From Eubacteriales bacterium (GTDB lineage Bacteria > Bacillota > Clostridia > Oscillospirales > Oscillospiraceae), in the NCBI GenBank assembly GCA_030539285.1, contig JAUNSH010000002.1, positions 1 through 64,000 on the forward strand: a DNA stretch of 64,000 nt, in the 5' to 3' direction. The notes under the pieces are model-generated. The model made no database searches and was not told the DNA's origin. It saw only the letters and a program-made list of their open reading frames with translations. The translations under genes and the position numbers were made by a program. Numbering within the stretch: position 1 is the stretch's first letter; each line of letters opens with the position of its first letter. This document shows, one piece after another, positions 1 to 8,742 of the stretch.

Positions 1-1
1 G

Positions 2-97
2 GACGCGGTTTTCCAGGAATACTGCCTGCGCAACCGGGAAAGCTGTGAGGAACACGTTCAGGCCATCGCCTCTGCCCTTTCTGCCATGCACGTTTAA
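2..97 (+). CDS. C-terminal end of a gene cut by the window edge
   Basis: An open frame runs from the window edge to a TAA stop and gives the last 31 residues of a protein ending in ALSAMHV. Nothing in this short tail identifies a family. A strong terminator begins eight bases after the stop, which supports this as a true gene end. The function is unknown. Confidence 0.55.
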   Translation, partial: DAVFQEYCLRNRESCEEHVQAIASALSAMHV

Positions 98-104
98 CAA
101 CAGA

Positions 105-159
105 GCGGCACCCTATCATCCGACGGCTTTCCTGCCGGATGATAGGGTGCCGCTTTTTT
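105..159 (+). terminator. Rho-independent terminator
   Basis: A perfect 18-bp inverted repeat (105-122 with 136-153) has a 13-base loop and is followed by six T residues. It directly follows the stop of the partial gene at the left edge. This is one of the clearest terminators in the window. Confidence 0.93.
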
Positions 160-172
160 GATGAATACTATT

Positions 173-202
173 ACCTGATAAAACCATTTGGTTTTATCAG
201 GT
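173..202. repeat. Near-perfect palindrome in the scarred left region
   Basis: Fourteen bases (acctgataaaacca) are repeated inverted with only two bases between the arms. There is no T tract suitable for a terminator. The motif tggtttatcagg recurs in the attachment-like sequences near 520 and 19500, so this may be a recombination-end scar. That link is inference. Confidence 0.5.
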
Positions 203-291
203 AGACACCGCCTTTGGCGTTGTCGTATTCATGATTTTTAAAATTGAAAATCATGAATACCCATCTCATTATGATCTTCATATAGAAAACA

Positions 292-530
292 AGCTCCGAT
301 ATGATATAATTCAGTCAATCATATCGGAGCTCTCTTCTAAAAAAGGAGCATTTATTACGAGCGAAAAGCGTCGGGATAACCGAAACCGCAGTAAAAGAGT
401 TCGATATATTACCGGATTTACTACTTTTGCGCGCCGCAACATACCACGAAACGCCACGATAAGGCACGATGACATGAAATTGGCAAGAGCCGAGTCATTG
501 CGGCTCTAGGTAAATCGTGGTTTATCAGGG
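292..530 (+). pseudogene. Internally deleted remnant of a tyrosine integrase gene
   Basis: This stretch matches the two ends of the intact integrase locus at 18075-19510 but lacks nearly the whole gene. It keeps the leader inverted repeat (292-305 with 318-331), the ribosome-site region and the first codons encoding SEKRRDNRNR. The start codon reads ACG where the intact gene has ATG. After about 400 the sequence jumps to the intact locus's 3' flank (tttactacttttgcg and the stretch ending gtggtttatcaggg). It is therefore a deletion derivative of the same element family that keeps both ends but has no recombinase. The exact deletion junction is uncertain by some 20 bases. Confidence 0.75.
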
Positions 531-575
531 AGAGATTTTGCAATGATACGGATACTGTTCATCTGCCACGGCACC
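508..575 (+). other. Attachment-site scar with the start of a phosphatase gene
   Basis: A ribosome site (gggaga) and an ATG at 543 are followed by codons for MIRILFICHGTI and then a stop. That is the opening of a low-molecular-weight tyrosine phosphatase, as in the intact gene at 60501 (MVKILFLCHGNICRS). The block from about 510 to 574 is nearly identical to 19490-19554, and the two copies diverge right after CACGGCA. That pattern fits a recombination end lying inside the 5' end of a phosphatase gene. Which base is the crossover point cannot be seen. Confidence 0.7.
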
Positions 576-968
576 ATCTGAATCCGCGCAGATTCTCCCT
601 GATATACCCTGATAATCCACGTTCTGTATTTTGTTTACTACCAATTTACTACTTTTTGAGCTTCGATATGATAACGGAAGAGGAAAGCAGCCCAGCTGGA
701 AGGTATCCAGCTGGGTTGATCAGCTTGTCAAAGAATCCGTGCATTTAAATGGTGAAAGTGTGTGTTTTGTTGCAATCGGGATATATAGAGAGAAAATATG
801 GTAAAAATGGAGGTTTTACGCATACGATTTCCCACCTCCATGCTGCTGTTCTTTTCTGATTCATGGCAACATGTTTATGCCTGACTCATCCCGTAGCGGT
901 GGCTAATCCTCCATGATGTGTATATCGCATTGCGTGTTTCTCTTTTGCATGTCGTTTTTTGCATCCGG
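576..968. other. Gene-free region with element scraps
   Basis: No convincing gene is present. A scrap at about 630-675 repeats the post-integrase motif (gtttactacca, tttactactttt) and then part of the pre-integrase hairpin (gagcttcgatatgat). This suggests a third, further decayed end. A 10-bp inverted repeat (691-700 with 706-715) could be a weak terminator. Imperfect hairpin sequence at 807-841 could end the minus-strand transporter transcript. Confidence 0.5.
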
Positions 969-1937
969 TCAGACCAATCCGAAGCATCGTAGCACATACA
1001 CCCAAAGCGTAATGGACAGCGCAGAGGCAGCAGTGGAGAGGATGACGGCGTTGGAGGTGAGCACGCTGTCGGCGTGCATTTTCTTGGCCATGACGAAGGC
1101 GGCAACGGTAGTTGGCGAGCCGGTCATGATGAGCACAGCGATAAGAGCGCTCTGCCGGAAGCCCAGAGCAGCAGCCAGGGGCAAGAAGATGGCGGGTATT
1201 AGCAGTAGTTTGAGAAAGCTGGAAACAACAGCACTTTTCCAACGGGTCAGAGCCTCTGCGCCGGAGAAGGAGGCGCCGATTACCAGCAGGGCCAAAGGGG
1301 CGGCAAGTGAGCCGACGGACTTCAGAGCACTATCAATCATCGGAGGCACAGAGAGACGCAGCAGGGCAAAGGGAACACCTATCAGAATGCCAAGAATAAC
1401 CGGGTTTTTCAGCACATTAATGCAGGCCTGTTTTACGGCGCTTCTGCCCTTGAGTGCGGGCATCAGATACCCCTTCTCGTCCACCTGGGGAGAGAAGTTG
1501 AGGATAAGCACGGAATAGATGTTGAAAAAGGGCACGGCGGACATGATCATAATGGGAACCAGACCGGCGCTACCGTAGATATTTTCCGCTAGAGCCACCC
1601 CCAGAATAGCGGCGCTGGACCGGGCGGAAGCCTGGGCGAAAGCACCAACTTGGCGCTTGTCCTTCATACAACAGGCACAGACGGCCCAGGGAATCAGAAA
1701 CATGGCACTGGTGGTGGCAAAGCAGAACAGGCAGAATAGTGGGTCAAAATCGATGTAGAAATCCATGCCTGCGATGGAGCGGAAAAGGCTGATAGGCAGG
1801 GCACAACTGAATACGAATTCATTGGCGACTTTATTAAAATTATCGTTGAATAAATGAATTTTTTGCAGGAAAAAGCCGAGAACGATAATTAAAAATAAGG
1901 GAACGGTTGCGTTGACGGCAAAGAGGAAATTTTCCAT
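969..1937 (-). CDS. AEC-family (auxin efflux carrier / malate permease-like) transporter
   Basis: The 322-residue protein is almost wholly hydrophobic, with about ten predicted membrane segments. It has the N-terminal pattern of the AEC family (an early LFLIIVLGFFLQK segment) and a C-terminal half rich in PLALLVIGASF and LIMTGSPTTVAAFVMA motifs. Family members export or exchange small carboxylates such as malate, but the substrate here is unknown. It starts 21 bases after the LacI-type regulator gene on the same strand, so the two are probably co-transcribed and linked to the divergent transport operon. The length is normal for the family. Confidence 0.85.
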   Translation of the reverse strand: MENFLFAVNATVPLFLIIVLGFFLQKIHLFNDNFNKVANEFVFSCALPISLFRSIAGMDFYIDFDPLFCLFCFATTSAMFLIPWAVCACCMKDKRQVGAFAQASARSSAAILGVALAENIYGSAGLVPIMIMSAVPFFNIYSVLILNFSPQVDEKGYLMPALKGRSAVKQACINVLKNPVILGILIGVPFALLRLSVPPMIDSALKSVGSLAAPLALLVIGASFSGAEALTRWKSAVVSSFLKLLLIPAIFLPLAAALGFRQSALIAVLIMTGSPTTVAAFVMAKKMHADSVLTSNAVILSTAASALSITLWVYVLRCFGLV

Positions 1938-1958
1938 GGAAAGTCAGGTGCCCCATTT

Positions 1959-2957
1959 CTAAAAAATCAGTTTATTTTGCTCCATAGGCATAAAAGTTGC
2001 CTGGAGAATAATGTTTTGCAGGAGGGCTTCCGGGGTGTGCATCCGGGAGAGCAGAAGTTTACCGGCAGTGCGGCCTAACTCTGCGGTGGGCTGACTGATT
2101 AGACTGACCTTTTGCAGGCCGTACTGGGCATGGTCGCTGTCCAGAAAGCCCAGCAATTCAATGTCTCTGGGCACGCTAAGCCCTCGCTTGCCCAGTAGAA
2201 TCCGGGCCTCTATGGTAAGCACATTGTTGGAGATGGCTAGGGCAGTACAACCAAGGTCCAGCAGCGCATCCAGATTTTCTGCCTGGAGTTTGGTGGAAGA
2301 GGTTCCGGCCCGGATCAGGTGCTCTGTACTCAGGTTTGCGGTAGCCATGGCATCTTGGTACCCTTTGCGTCTGTCAGAGGTAGTGGAGATGCTGTGGATA
2401 CCAGTGAGGAAACCGATCTTCTGGTGTCCCTTACGAATCAGGTAGTCAACGCCCATGCGCATGGCGCTGTAGCTGGAGACATAAACGGCATCATAGGGTG
2501 CTCCGGGGAGATACCGGTCAATGAGTACCACGGGGAAACCCTTGGGAATGGCATTGGTCAACTGCTGACAGTCTGTCATGGCAGAGGCGATGATTAGCCC
2601 GTCAACTAGACCACTGGTAAGCACATTTAGGCCCTCTAGTTCCCGGGCGGGATCCTCCCGGGTGTTCAGCACCAGAAGGCGATAGCCCTCCTGGGCGAGT
2701 ACATCCTCTACCTCTTCAATCATAGTGGAGAAAAAGGCATTGGATATATCGGGAACGACGAAGGCAACCAAGTTGCGCTTGCCGGTTTTGAAGCTGCGGG
2801 CGGTGGAATCCGGTACGTAGTGTAGCTCCTCAATAGCCTTTTCCACGTACAGTCGGGTCTGATCGTTCACGTTCCGGGTCCCGTTGATTACATGGCTCAC
2901 CGTGGCGATAGATACCCCGGCTTTTGCAGCCACATCTCTGATACTGACATTTTTCAT
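1959..2957 (-). CDS. LacI-family transcriptional regulator
   Basis: The 332-residue protein has an N-terminal LacI helix-turn-helix (AGVSIATVSHVIN, residues about 14-26) and a hinge region. A periplasmic-binding-like sensor domain then runs from about residue 60 to the end. It is divergent from the ABC transporter operon starting at 3204. A classical LacI-type palindrome overlaps that operon's promoter, so this protein is the likely repressor. A weaker palindrome near 2967-2980, next to its own start, suggests autoregulation. The effector is probably the substrate or a product of the adjacent operon. Confidence 0.93.
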   Translation of the reverse strand: MKNVSIRDVAAKAGVSIATVSHVINGTRNVNDQTRLYVEKAIEELHYVPDSTARSFKTGKRNLVAFVVPDISNAFFSTMIEEVEDVLAQEGYRLLVLNTREDPARELEGLNVLTSGLVDGLIIASAMTDCQQLTNAIPKGFPVVLIDRYLPGAPYDAVYVSSYSAMRMGVDYLIRKGHQKIGFLTGIHSISTTSDRRKGYQDAMATANLSTEHLIRAGTSSTKLQAENLDALLDLGCTALAISNNVLTIEARILLGKRGLSVPRDIELLGFLDSDHAQYGLQKVSLISQPTAELGRTAGKLLLSRMHTPEALLQNIILQATFMPMEQNKLIF

Positions 2958-2966
2958 AAGCGCTCC

Positions 2967-2980
2967 GTTAAACGGTTAAA
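2967..2980. promoter_or_regulatory. Possible LacI-type operator near the regulator start
   Basis: The sequence gttaaacggttaaa has the CG-centred, AT-armed form of LacI-family operators, with one mismatch between arms. It lies about ten bases upstream of the regulator's start codon. It is weaker than the site at 3137-3170, and an autoregulatory role is inference. Confidence 0.4.
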
Positions 2981-3103
2981 TGAGCAAAAATTTTGTTAAA
3001 TACAAGTCATTACCGTGTTACTAATATAATATCAGGTTTGTTTCAAAAAAGATATGTGATTTGTGTACAATTTTTGAATAAAAAACTTATGGAATATGAA
3101 CGA

Positions 3104-3132
3104 TTGAAATTTTGCAGAAGTGATGCTACAAT
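3104..3132 (+). promoter_or_regulatory. Sigma-A-type promoter of the transport operon
   Basis: A -35 box TTGAAA (3104-3109) and a -10 box TACAAT (3127-3132) are separated by 17 bases. The LacI-type operator begins five bases downstream, at the expected transcription start. A bound repressor would therefore block initiation. Confidence 0.75.
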
Positions 3133-3136
3133 TCAT

Positions 3137-3170
3137 ATCAGAAAAACGTTTACGCAAACGTTTTTCTGAT
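3137..3170. promoter_or_regulatory. LacI-family operator
   Basis: Arms of 14 bases (atcagaaaaacgtt with aacgtttttctgat) flank a six-base centre tacgca. This gives the AAACGTTT...AAACGTTT form typical of LacI/CcpA-class repressors. It sits immediately downstream of a strong promoter and upstream of the substrate-binding protein gene. The divergent LacI-type protein is the natural partner. Confidence 0.82.
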
Positions 3171-3203
3171 AGAAAATTATAATCACAAGAAAGGGAGACA
3201 AAC

Positions 3204-4853
3204 ATGAAAGCATTTAAAAACATTCTTGCGGGTATGCTAATCGCTGCCTCTGTACTGTCTATGGCAGCCTGCGGTACCAGCGGCTCTGTAACTACCGGCG
3301 ATTCCGATTCTGCCGTGCCGGCGTCCAGCGCCACCGTGGCAGCCTCTGAGGTACAGGACAAGGTAATTAAAGTAGCAACTACCTCTGACCCCGCATCTCT
3401 GGGCACCTATGATGAAGGCTCCTCCAGCGGCCGTTGGATTACTCTGACCTTCACTTACGAAACCTTGGTCTATATTGACAACGACGGCCAGTTCAAGGGT
3501 ATCCTGGCTAAGGATTGGTCCAAGAACGAAGAGTTGTCCAAGGACGGCAAGGCTGTGTACGACGTAGAAATCTACGACTACATCACCGATACCGCTGGCA
3601 ACCACCTGACTGCGGACGACGTGATTTTCTCCTACAACGAGTGCCTGGCCAACGGCAAGGGCAACCAACACAGCGCTCTGACCGGCGGCATGGATGCCAT
3701 CGAGAAGACCGGCGACTACTCCATTCGCTTTACTTGGAAACGGGAATCCGCAGGCGAATTTGAGGATGCTATGTCTAAGGTCCTGGTAGTCTCCCAGAAA
3801 GCCTACGAAGAGAGTGGCGACTGCATGCGTACCAATCCTGTCGCAACCGGCCCCTACTACGTGAAGGATTGGTCCACCGGTACATCTCTGACCCTGGCCA
3901 AGAATGAAAACTACTGGCAGAAGCCTGAGCTCTGCGGTAGCTACCAGAAGCAAAATGCCGACGAGATCGTCTTCTACTTCGTCTCCGAGGCTTCTCAGAT
4001 TGCCATCGGCCTGGAAACCGGATCCTATGACATGAACAACACCCTGAACTATACCAATGCTTCCCGCTTCATGGAAGGCGGCGCGGATGCGGCTAACTTC
4101 ACCGTGGATTCCGAGCGTGACGCATTCTTGCAGCAGATCTGGGTCAACCGCTCCGATGAGAGCCCCCTGCACGACCTGCGTATCGCCCAGGCAGTGCTCT
4201 ACGCTATCGACCAGGACGGCCTGATCCAGGCGGTTGCCGAGGGCCATGGTGAAAAGGTCTACTGCTACGGCAGCGACATCAACATCGGCTTCCAGGAGAA
4301 GTGGAAGACTGAGGACTACTACAACTACGATGTGGACAAGGCCAAGGCACTGCTGGCAGATGCCGGCGTGGCAGATGGCAGCCTGAACCTGACCATCCTC
4401 TGCGATAATGACGAGACTCGCGTGAAGATCGCTCAGGTTGTGAAGCTGTATCTGGCAGAGGTTGGCATCAATGCGGAAATCACCTCCTTCGATCAGGCTT
4501 TGTGGAATACCTACCAGACCGACCCCACCAAGTTTGACATCAACATCTCCTACAACGGCGGCTGGGGCTACATCACGAGAACCTGGAACCAGCTGGATTC
4601 CACCCGTTATGAGAAGCACAATATGGCCATGGTCCGCGACGACAAGCTGGACAACATGATTCACACCGCTCAGATAAGCCAAGATCCTGCCGACATTGAC
4701 GCTGCTAAGCAGTATATGACCGAGGAAGCTTATCACTACGGTCTGTTCCACAAGGAGCTTTACGGCATCACCAGCAACGCAAAGGTTACTGAAGCTGTCT
4801 ATGACTATAGAGGCAACCTGGTTCCCGGCGCCTGCACTTACATCTGGAACTGA
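3204..4853 (+). CDS. ABC transporter substrate-binding lipoprotein, family 5
   Basis: The 549-residue protein opens with a lipoprotein signal (a lipobox ending SMAAC, lipidated Cys23). It continues as a family 5 solute-binding protein of the oligopeptide/dipeptide/nickel type, including the RDAFLQQIWVN and LHDLRIAQAVLYAID stretches characteristic of the fold. It would capture the substrate outside the membrane and deliver it to the permeases encoded at 4956 and 5933. Family 5 proteins bind peptides but also sugars and other solutes. The downstream esterase and sugar kinase suggest an acylated or glycosylated compound, which is inference. Confidence 0.92.
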   Translation: MKAFKNILAGMLIAASVLSMAACGTSGSVTTGDSDSAVPASSATVAASEVQDKVIKVATTSDPASLGTYDEGSSSGRWITLTFTYETLVYIDNDGQFKGILAKDWSKNEELSKDGKAVYDVEIYDYITDTAGNHLTADDVIFSYNECLANGKGNQHSALTGGMDAIEKTGDYSIRFTWKRESAGEFEDAMSKVLVVSQKAYEESGDCMRTNPVATGPYYVKDWSTGTSLTLAKNENYWQKPELCGSYQKQNADEIVFYFVSEASQIAIGLETGSYDMNNTLNYTNASRFMEGGADAANFTVDSERDAFLQQIWVNRSDESPLHDLRIAQAVLYAIDQDGLIQAVAEGHGEKVYCYGSDINIGFQEKWKTEDYYNYDVDKAKALLADAGVADGSLNLTILCDNDETRVKIAQVVKLYLAEVGINAEITSFDQALWNTYQTDPTKFDINISYNGGWGYITRTWNQLDSTRYEKHNMAMVRDDKLDNMIHTAQISQDPADIDAAKQYMTEEAYHYGLFHKELYGITSNAKVTEAVYDYRGNLVPGACTYIWN

Positions 4854-4867
4854 TCGCTAAATCTCCC

Positions 4868-4893
4868 AAAGGGCGGCCTCTGTGCCGCCCTTT
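4868..4893 (+). terminator. Hairpin after the binding-protein gene
   Basis: A 10-bp stem (aaagggcggc with gccgcccttt) with a six-base loop lies 15 bases after the stop. It has only a weak T run, so it is more likely a partial terminator or mRNA-stabilising stem that keeps binding-protein expression above that of the permeases. A second stem follows at 4918-4938 (ccgaaaag with cttttcgg), just before the permease ribosome site. Confidence 0.6.
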
Positions 4894-4955
4894 CCTGTAA
4901 ACTACATCAACTTTGAACCGAAAAGCCGGCCTTTTCGGCCCCCCGGAGGAATGTT

Positions 4956-5930
4956 ATGTTTCGATTTATTACAAAGCGCCTGCTGCAGATGATCCCTGTG
5001 ATTCTTCTGGTAGCAACGCTCATCTTCACGATTCTATATATGGTGCCAGGAGACCCGGCCCAGATTATGCTGGGCAGCACTGCAACAGAATACGAACTGG
5101 CAGAAATGCGGGAACAGTTGGGTCTGAATCGGCCTTACATCGTGCAGCTTGGCGAATTCCTGTACAATACGTTTATCCGCTTTGACTTGGGCACTTCTTA
5201 CTTGACCGGTGCGCCGGTTTCCGCAGAGATTGCTAGCCGCCTGCCCCGGACTCTGACATTAGGAATTGCCTCCATGGTTCTGGCCTTTGGCATCGGCATA
5301 CCCTTGGGTGTCACTGCTGCTGTGCATCAGAACGGCTGGGGCGATCGAATCAGCATGATCATTGCATTGTTGGGAGTGTCTATACCTACCTTCTGGTTGG
5401 CTATGCTGATGGTGCTGTTGTTTTCTCTGAAGCTGCGCTGGTTCCCCGCCAGCGGCATCGGTGGCTGGGAGTACTACGTCCTTCCTACGGTTTCCCTGTG
5501 CTTTGGCGGCCTAGCCACCCAGGCCCGTCAGTCCCGTTCCAGCATGCTGGAGGTTATCCGCAGTGACTATGTGGTCACTGCACGGGCCAAGGGTCTGTCC
5601 CAGCGGGAGGTCATTTTCAAGCACGCCCTGCCCAATGCCCTGAACCCCATCATCACCCTGGCCGGCAACAACCTGGCTGTGATCTTCGGCGGCAGCGTAG
5701 TTATTGAGAATGTGTTTTCCTTCCCCGGCATCGGTCAGTATATGATCAACGCCATCAATCAGAGAGACTATCCCATTGTCCGGGGCTGCGTGGTGATGCT
5801 GGCCGTGGTCTTTGCGGTGATCATGCTGCTGGTGGATCTGTGCTATGCTTTTAATGATCCCCGTATCAAGTCCCGTTATGTGAACACGGGCAAGAAGAAG
5901 CCGGCCAAAGCGGCGAAAGAGCAGGTGTGA
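4956..5930 (+). CDS. ABC transporter permease, DppB/OppB type
   Basis: The 324-residue membrane protein has the DppB-type N-terminal segment followed by the VPGDPAQ motif. About six membrane helices are predicted. The cytoplasmic EAA loop that contacts the ATPases is visible (ARAKGLSQREVIFKHALPN, around residues 210-228). The start follows a ggagga ribosome site. It pairs with the DppC-type protein that follows to form the membrane channel. Confidence 0.93.
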   Translation: MFRFITKRLLQMIPVILLVATLIFTILYMVPGDPAQIMLGSTATEYELAEMREQLGLNRPYIVQLGEFLYNTFIRFDLGTSYLTGAPVSAEIASRLPRTLTLGIASMVLAFGIGIPLGVTAAVHQNGWGDRISMIIALLGVSIPTFWLAMLMVLLFSLKLRWFPASGIGGWEYYVLPTVSLCFGGLATQARQSRSSMLEVIRSDYVVTARAKGLSQREVIFKHALPNALNPIITLAGNNLAVIFGGSVVIENVFSFPGIGQYMINAINQRDYPIVRGCVVMLAVVFAVIMLLVDLCYAFNDPRIKSRYVNTGKKKPAKAAKEQV

Positions 5931-5932
5931 TT

Positions 5933-6784
5933 ATGGAGAAAAAAGAAAATCGCTTCCTTGTGCTTGCCAAGCGCATGAGCCGGAATACCAACGCAATGAT
6001 CGGCCTGACCATTTTTGTGGTCCTGGTGCTGTCTATCATCATTGTGCCCTTGGTATCTCCCTATGACTACAGCAAAATGGACGTGACCGCCCTGCACCAG
6101 GCCCCCTCTGCCGCCCACTGGTTCGGCACGGACGATCTGGGCCGGGACATCTTCACCCGGGTTTTCTACGGCGGCCGCTACTCTCTGAGCATCAGCATTG
6201 CCGCCGTGGCTTTCTCCACCGTGATCGGCCTGTTCCTGGGCGCGACCGCCGGTTACTTCGGCGGCACCTATGACACCCTGGTTATGCGCTCCCTGGACAT
6301 CATTCAGGCAATTCCCTCCATTCTTTTGACCATTATCATCTCCGCAGCCCTGGGCGTGGGCATTGATAAGACCATCATTGCCATTTCCATAGGCACCATT
6401 CCCTCCAATGTCCGCCTGCTGCGGGGCACGGTGATGCAGACCCGTGAAAATCAATACCTAGAGGCGGCGGAGGCTATCGGTTGTAGCACACCCCGGCGGA
6501 TTTTGAAGTACGTGATTCCCAACAGCTGGTCTCCTCTGATCGTCTCTGCCACCATGGGCATTGCCAAAATGATCCTGGAGCTGGCGGCCCTGAGCTATAT
6601 CGGCCTGGGCGTGCCCGCCTCCATCCCGGAGTGGGGCAGCATGCTCTCCAACGCCAGAGGCTTCCTGCGGGATTATCCCTATATGCTGATCTTCCCGGGC
6701 ATCTTCATCGCTCTGTCTGTGCTGAGCCTGAATATGATCGGCGACGGTCTGCGGGATGCGCTGGACCCCAAACTGAAGGACTAA
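5933..6784 (+). CDS. ABC transporter permease, DppC/OppC type
   Basis: The 283-residue permease has the family's N-terminal helix, the FGTDDLGRDIFTRV motif after the first periplasmic loop, and an EAA loop (EAAEAIGCSTPRRILKYV). The ATG at 5933 is preferred, lying two bases after the stop of the previous gene. A GTG at 5927 would overlap that gene and add two residues. It is the second channel half of the transporter. Confidence 0.93.
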   Translation: MEKKENRFLVLAKRMSRNTNAMIGLTIFVVLVLSIIIVPLVSPYDYSKMDVTALHQAPSAAHWFGTDDLGRDIFTRVFYGGRYSLSISIAAVAFSTVIGLFLGATAGYFGGTYDTLVMRSLDIIQAIPSILLTIIISAALGVGIDKTIIAISIGTIPSNVRLLRGTVMQTRENQYLEAAEAIGCSTPRRILKYVIPNSWSPLIVSATMGIAKMILELAALSYIGLGVPASIPEWGSMLSNARGFLRDYPYMLIFPGIFIALSVLSLNMIGDGLRDALDPKLKD

Positions 6785-6796
6785 GGGGGAATCGAT

Positions 6797-7783
6797 ATGA
6801 ACAATCAAAACGCTTTTCTGAAGGTGGAAGACCTTCAGGTAGAATATGTTTCCGGCGGCAAGACTGTCCATGCGGTCAATGGTGTCAGCTTTGACCTGGA
6901 GCGAGGCAAGACCCTGGGCCTGGTGGGCGAGACCGGCGCTGGTAAGACCACCATCGCAAAGACCATTCTGCGGATTTTGCCAGATGCTCAGGCCAAGATC
7001 GCCGACGGCAAGGTGATGCTGGACGGCCAGAACCTGCTGGAGCTCAGCGAGCGGGCTATGCGTAAGGTACGCGGCGGCCAGGTGACCATGGTGTTCCAAG
7101 ATCCCATGACCGCGCTGAATCCCATTATGACCGTGGGCGAGCAGATTGCCGAGGTCATCCGCAAACATCAGACATTGCAGGGCGAAACCTCCCGGCAGCT
7201 GGCCGAAGATATGCTGGCTATGGTTGGCATCCCCAAGGAGCGCTACGAGGAGTATCCCCACCAGTTCTCAGGCGGCATGAAGCAGCGTGTGGTCATTGCT
7301 ATGGCTCTAGCCTGCAACCCCCATCTGCTGCTGGCTGACGAGCCTACCACCGCACTGGATGTGACCATTCAGGCGCAGGTGCTGGACATGATGGAGGAGC
7401 TGAAAAACAAATACAATACGGCAATGATTCTTATCACCCATGACCTTGGTGTGGTAGGCAGAATGTGCGACGATGTGGCGGTGATCTACGCCGGGGAAGT
7501 GCTGGAATACGGCACCAAGGAAGAGATCTTCCTTCACCCCTGCCATCCATATACCGTGGGCCTGTTCGGAGCGATCCCTGATCTTTCGGTGGATACCCGC
7601 CGCCTGGCCAATATCGAGGGCCTTCCCCCCGATCCCACAGACCTGCCAAAGGGCTGCTGCTTCAATCCCCGCTGCCCCTATGCTACGGAGGAATGCCGCC
7701 AGGAGAAGAGCCCCTTGGTGGAGGTGCGGTCTAACCACCTGTGTAGCTGCAGATATTGGAACAAGGTAGGAAAGGAGATCTGA
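6797..7783 (+). CDS. Oligopeptide-type ABC transporter ATP-binding protein, DppD type
   Basis: The 328-residue ATPase shows Walker A (GETGAGKTT), the signature FSGGMKQR, Walker B ([12 protein letters not shown]) and the switch histidine in ILITHDLG. The C-terminal extension carries the cysteine-rich [14 protein letters not shown] motif typical of Opp/Dpp ATPases. It works with the following ATPase as a heterodimer. Confidence 0.94.
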   Translation: MNNQNAFLKVEDLQVEYVSGGKTVHAVNGVSFDLERGKTLGLVGETGAGKTTIAKTILRILPDAQAKIADGKVMLDGQNLLELSERAMRKVRGGQVTMVFQDPMTALNPIMTVGEQIAEVIRKHQTLQGETSRQLAEDMLAMVGIPKERYEEYPHQFSGGMKQRVVIAMALACNPHLLLADEPTTALDVTIQAQVLDMMEELKNKYNTAMILITHDLGVVGRMCDDVAVIYAGEVLEYGTKEEIFLHPCHPYTVGLFGAIPDLSVDTRRLANIEGLPPDPTDLPKGCCFNPRCPYATEECRQEKSPLVEVRSNHLCSCRYWNKVGKEI

Positions 7784-7785
7784 CC

Positions 7786-8742
7786 ATGGCACTGCTGGAA
7801 GTTAAAAACCTTAAAAAGTATTTCTATGGCCCCAAGGGCGCTGTGCACGCGGTGGACGATGTGACCATGTCCATTGACGCGGGACAGACCATGGGCGTCG
7901 TGGGCGAGTCCGGCTGCGGCAAGTCCACCCTGGGTAGAACCATCATCCATCTGCAAAAGGCCACCGGAGGCCAGGTGCTTTTCAACGGTAAGGACATCAC
8001 CAATCCCACCAAGGAAGAGCTGAAACGCCTGCGCAGCGACATCCAGATCATTTTCCAGGACCCTTATTCCTCCCTGAACCCCCGTATGACGGTGGAGGAC
8101 ACCATCCGGGAGCCCCTGCTAATCAGCGGTCGGTGCAATAAGAGCAACGTAGATGCGGAGACGGAGCGGCTGATGGATATGGTGGGCATTGCCCGCCGGA
8201 TCAAAATGAGCTATCCGCACGAGCTGGACGGCGGTCGCCGTCAGAGAGTGGGCATTGCCCGGGCCCTGGCCCTGAACCCCAAGTTCATCGTCTGCGACGA
8301 GCCGGTTTCTGCCCTGGACGTGTCCATTCAGGCGCAAATCCTGAACCTTTTGATGGATCTGCAGGAGGATCAGGGCCTGGCCTATATGTTCATTACCCAC
8401 AATATGTCGGTTGTGCGGCATATTTCCCACAATATTTCTGTGATGTATCTGGGGCAGCTAGTGGAAACCAGCCCCACCAAGGAGCTGTTTGAAGAGCCAC
8501 TGCATCCCTACACCAAGGCTCTGCTCTCCGCCATCCCCTCTACGGATATTCTGCATCCCAGAAAGAGGATTGTGCTCAACGGCGAGATCACATCGCCCAT
8601 CGATCCACCTCCTGGCTGTCGGTTTGCCGACCGCTGCGCCTATGCCACAGAGGCTTGTCGCCAGCCCCAAAAATTGGAAGAGGTAAAGCCAGGCCACTTC
8701 GTGGCCTGCTGCAGATTAGGTGAGATTCATGACGAAATATAA
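7786..8742 (+). CDS. Oligopeptide-type ABC transporter ATP-binding protein, DppF type
   Basis: The 318-residue ATPase has Walker A (GESGCGKST), Walker B (FIVCDEPVSALD) and the C-terminal cysteine motif (CRFADRCAYATEAC). The ABC signature reads LDGGRRQR instead of LSGGQRQR. I recall this variant in DppF-like proteins of Clostridia, so it need not mean loss of activity. The ATG at 7786 follows the ribosome site aaaggag, and the stop of the DppD-type gene lies two bases upstream. The 3' end overlaps the next gene by 14 bases. Confidence 0.93.
   Translation: MALLEVKNLKKYFYGPKGAVHAVDDVTMSIDAGQTMGVVGESGCGKSTLGRTIIHLQKATGGQVLFNGKDITNPTKEELKRLRSDIQIIFQDPYSSLNPRMTVEDTIREPLLISGRCNKSNVDAETERLMDMVGIARRIKMSYPHELDGGRRQRVGIARALALNPKFIVCDEPVSALDVSIQAQILNLLMDLQEDQGLAYMFITHNMSVVRHISHNISVMYLGQLVETSPTKELFEEPLHPYTKALLSAIPSTDILHPRKRIVLNGEITSPIDPPPGCRFADRCAYATEACRQPQKLEEVKPGHFVACCRLGEIHDEI

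Noticed and set aside
3237..4751. 504-codon minus-strand open frame opposite the binding-protein gene
   Set aside because: Composition (Val/His/Gly-rich, no domain) and the clear lipoprotein on the other strand show it is an antisense shadow.
7786..8742. Dead ABC ATPase because of the LDGGRRQR signature
   Set aside because: All other motifs are intact, and I recall this variant in similar clostridial transporters.
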